Program-made: the position numbers and the translations under genes
Assembly: GCF_015330165.1 (NCBI RefSeq)
Contig: NZ_JADDXT010000002.1
Span: 244,503 to 308,502 of the forward strand
Direction of reading: 5' to 3'
From: Zobellia roscoffensis
GTDB taxonomy: Bacteria; Bacteroidota; Bacteroidia; Flavobacteriales; Flavobacteriaceae
Length of the DNA: 64,000 nt
Notes under the pieces: model-generated
Database searches by the model: none
Told to the model about the DNA's origin: nothing
What the model saw: the letters and a program-made list of their open reading frames with translations, nothing else
Shown here: piece by piece, positions 62,536 through 64,000 of the stretch
Position numbering within the stretch: position 1 is the stretch's first letter
How the letters are laid out: every line of letters begins with the position of its first letter

Positions 62536-63024
62536 ATGAAATACTTAAAAAATTATTTGTATTTGACCATTGCCTTGTTTCTGTTCAATGGATGTAAAGA
62601 AGAATCAAAAAAAGTAATTAAAGCAGAACCTGTGGTCTTTAAAAAAGAAGGAGAACTGTCCATCTTTAAAAAAGAAACCGATAGCGTTATTGGTTCTTTC
62701 GATATAGAAATTGCAGATAGCGAATATGAAACCCAAACTGGTCTGATGTACAGGAAGAGCATGAAGGTGGACCGAGGTATGTTATTTGTTTTTCCTGAAG
62801 TTGCAGGGCATTCGTTTTATATGAAAAATACCGAGTTTCCATTAGACCTCATTTTCATTAAGGAAGATATGACCATTGCCAATTATCAAGAAAATGCCCA
62901 GCCTATGGACGAATCCAGTCTACCTTCTCAAGGTGCTGTTCAATATGTGCTAGAATTGAATGCAGGTCTTGTTCAAGAATTAGGCATCCAAACAGGAGAC
63001 AGTATAGCTTACAAAAAAATGTGA
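62536..63024 (+). CDS. DUF192 family lipoprotein
   Basis: A 162-residue lipoprotein (LTIALFLFNGCKEE, Cys20) with the DUF192 domain (about 50-160). Marks: IADSEYETQTGLMYRKSMKVDRGMLFVF and HSFYMKNTEFPLDLIFI. DUF192 proteins occur in many bacteria with no settled function. It lies 6 bases upstream of the acetyltransferase gene, and the two are probably cotranscribed. Confidence 0.88.
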   Translation: MKYLKNYLYLTIALFLFNGCKEESKKVIKAEPVVFKKEGELSIFKKETDSVIGSFDIEIADSEYETQTGLMYRKSMKVDRGMLFVFPEVAGHSFYMKNTEFPLDLIFIKEDMTIANYQENAQPMDESSLPSQGAVQYVLELNAGLVQELGIQTGDSIAYKKM

Positions 63025-63030
63025 TTTTAG

Positions 63031-63549
63031 ATGGATTTGCTTTTGGAGGGAGAAAAAACCGAACGATTGCTATTCCGAAAAGTACTCCCCTCTGATTTTG
63101 ATACATGGCTACCTTTTCATGAAGATAAACGGTCGTCAGAATTCTGGAAAGGATTACCGAGCGACCCAAAAATTGCTTGCCGGCAACAGTTTAATCGCAT
63201 ATTTGAACGGTATGAAAACGACTTGGGTACTATGAATGCCCTAATTTTAAAATCAACTGGAGACTTAATTGGCTTATGCGGACTTCTTAAGCAAAATGTA
63301 GATAACATAGAAGAACTAGAAATAGGCTATTCCATCCTACCAAAATATTGGAAACAAGGTTATGCCTCCGAAGCTGCTAAAAAATGTAAAATGCACGCAC
63401 GAAACAATCGTCTTGCCCCTTCCTTGATTTCCATAATCCACATAGACAACATCCCTTCTCAAAGAGTAGCTATGAATAATGGCATGCATTTAGAGAAAAC
63501 CACAACATACCATAACAATCCCGTATATATTTTTAGAGTGCTATTATGA
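63031..63549 (+). CDS. GNAT N-acetyltransferase (RimJ/RimL-like)
   Basis: A 172-residue acetyltransferase of the GNAT fold: start LEGEKTERLLFRKVLPSDFDTWLPF, acetyl-CoA-binding QGYASEAAKKCKMHAR (about 110-125), and INPSQ-like IDNIPSQRVAMNNGMHL (about 138-154). Closest to the RimJ/RimL group, but the acceptor is unknown. It follows the DUF192 gene closely; its stop overlaps the ATG of a 38-codon ORF (63546). Confidence 0.9.
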   Translation: MDLLLEGEKTERLLFRKVLPSDFDTWLPFHEDKRSSEFWKGLPSDPKIACRQQFNRIFERYENDLGTMNALILKSTGDLIGLCGLLKQNVDNIEELEIGYSILPKYWKQGYASEAAKKCKMHARNNRLAPSLISIIHIDNIPSQRVAMNNGMHLEKTTTYHNNPVYIFRVLL

Positions 63550-63662
63550 CACAAAAACATTGGGCTATATTTACTGCCAATACATCTCAAATTCCACTGT
63601 TAAAAAAACTCCACGTTTCCCATTTCCATCTTATCCAAAAAACATTGCGTTTCATCTAGACT
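63546..63662 (+). CDS. 38-codon ORF overlapping the acetyltransferase stop, possibly a truncated gene
   Basis: Starts with an ATGA overlap at the acetyltransferase stop. The product (MTQKHWAIFTANTSQIPLL...) has no hydrophobic segment or motif. It ends just before the region where base composition changes, so it could be the 5' remnant of a third gene of this operon cut by an insertion, or chance. Weak evidence. Confidence 0.25.
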
Positions 63663-63790
63663 TTTGACAAAAAAAAGGGTGTACCGCATCTAATTTAAAC
63701 CGATTCCATATCTTGTAGGACTTTCTTGTCAAAAAGAGAGTTCTACCGTTTGCGGTGTTTAAAAAAAAGAATCGATAGTCCCTCGGAAAA

Positions 63791-64000
63791 ATGAAGAAGT
63801 ACCTTAAGGTTTCAGTCTGCTGTTTCAGTCTTTTTTTAATAGCGTTGGCGTGCACCAAGGAGGTGGGCCTTATCACCGAGGTGGAGTTCGAGCTTACCGA
63901 GCAGCACACTGCGGAAGGCTTCGTGAACCAAGGGCTTCCCAGTACATTTACGATCGTACCGGAAGAGGTACTGGAGGACTACGAGTACAATATCACCTAT
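63791..64000 (+). CDS. Lipoprotein gene with foreign-looking codon use, 5' part only (possibly TraQ-like conjugation protein)
   Basis: The first 70 codons are in the window. The N-terminus is a lipoprotein signal (CCFSLFLIALACTKE, Cys21). The mature part (VGLITEVEFELTEQHTAEGF...) looks like the start of an all-beta Ig-like domain. About two thirds of its codons end in G or C, unlike all other genes here, which strongly prefer A or T. The pattern of lipoprotein plus beta domain resembles TraQ/DUF3872-type proteins of Bacteroidetes conjugative transposons, but 70 residues do not allow a firm call. Confidence 0.6.
   Translation, partial: MKKYLKVSVCCFSLFLIALACTKEVGLITEVEFELTEQHTAEGFVNQGLPSTFTIVPEEVLEDYEYNITY

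Noticed and set aside
1..64000. CRISPR arrays, insertion sequences, prophage or defence islands
   Set aside because: I looked for regularly spaced repeats, transposase, integrase and typical defence genes and saw none within the window.

Overview
The window is chromosomal DNA from a member of the Bacteroidetes, almost certainly a (marine) Flavobacteriaceae of the Zobellia/Maribacter kind; the genus cannot be fixed from the sequence alone. Reasons: AT-rich coding DNA; many starts preceded by the Bacteroidetes -7 box TAnnTTTG and very few Shine-Dalgarno sequences; three proteins with the type IX secretion (T9SS) type B C-terminal domain; many short-signal lipoproteins; family-specific genes (DUF4293, DUF1599, BT_3928-like DoxX protein, GSIII glutamine synthetase, DUF4920); and a eukaryote/archaeal-type ProS. 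About 73 protein genes or gene fragments, three tRNA genes and 16 hairpins (mostly terminators) are supported. Most of the window is ordinary core genome.

Layout. 1-4.5 kb: truncated grpE, a TIGR01777 epimerase, mnmD with a DUF4920 lipoprotein, ilvE, a MazG-like pyrophosphatase. 4.5-5.4 kb: two tiny membrane proteins and crcB/fluC. 5.6-8.5 kb: nitrogen uptake unit glnB-amtB-porin. 8.5-15.2 kb: DUF1684 and DJ-1-like lipoproteins, an alpha/beta hydrolase, MscS, a T9SS protein with a 33-residue membrane peptide overlapping its stop, an Lrp regulator. 15.2-19 kb: four-helix protein, purU, DUF4197, hydrolase, a small helical protein. 19-24.3 kb: pyrF-prfA, an ApbE-thioredoxin-Rieske set, purM. 24.4-27.8 kb: divergent glutamine synthetases glnN (GSIII) and glnA. 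27.9-32.7 kb: GDPD, Ca/Na antiporter, a 20-residue hydrophobic peptide, apt, tRNA-Arg, a YeeE/YedE pair. 32.7-38.3 kb: the clpS-prmA-tpiA-DoxX-DUF1599 unit, divergent from folP-cdaA. 38.3-47.1 kb: ABC transporter, truA, phosphoesterase, outer-membrane barrel, DM13 lipoprotein, DUF4293, rho, two unrecognised genes. 47.2-55.6 kb: rpsT, two identical tRNA-Glu genes, proS, a Gly/Tyr/Ser/Arg-rich lipoprotein, a FadL-like barrel, two paralogous T9SS proteins. 55.7-63.5 kb: folE-cysS, AraC regulator divergent from an aldehyde dehydrogenase-DUF779 pair, yidD, lgt, a DUF192 lipoprotein and a GNAT acetyltransferase. The last 210 bases start a lipoprotein gene with G+C-rich codon use unlike everything else here.

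How genes work together. The clearest functional theme is nitrogen: ammonium enters through the porin and AmtB, P-II reports nitrogen status, and two unrelated glutamine synthetases 19 kb away assimilate it. The two loci share a CCC-N11/12-GGG palindrome upstream of their promoters, which I propose as the operator of a common nitrogen regulator; this is the most testable regulatory observation. Other points worth a second look are a toxin-like 20-residue hydrophobic ORF with its own terminator, the overlapping membrane peptide, candidate leaderless starts, a candidate small RNA, and the compositional break at the right edge, possibly the border of a conjugative element. I found no CRISPR array, insertion sequence, prophage or obvious defence island.
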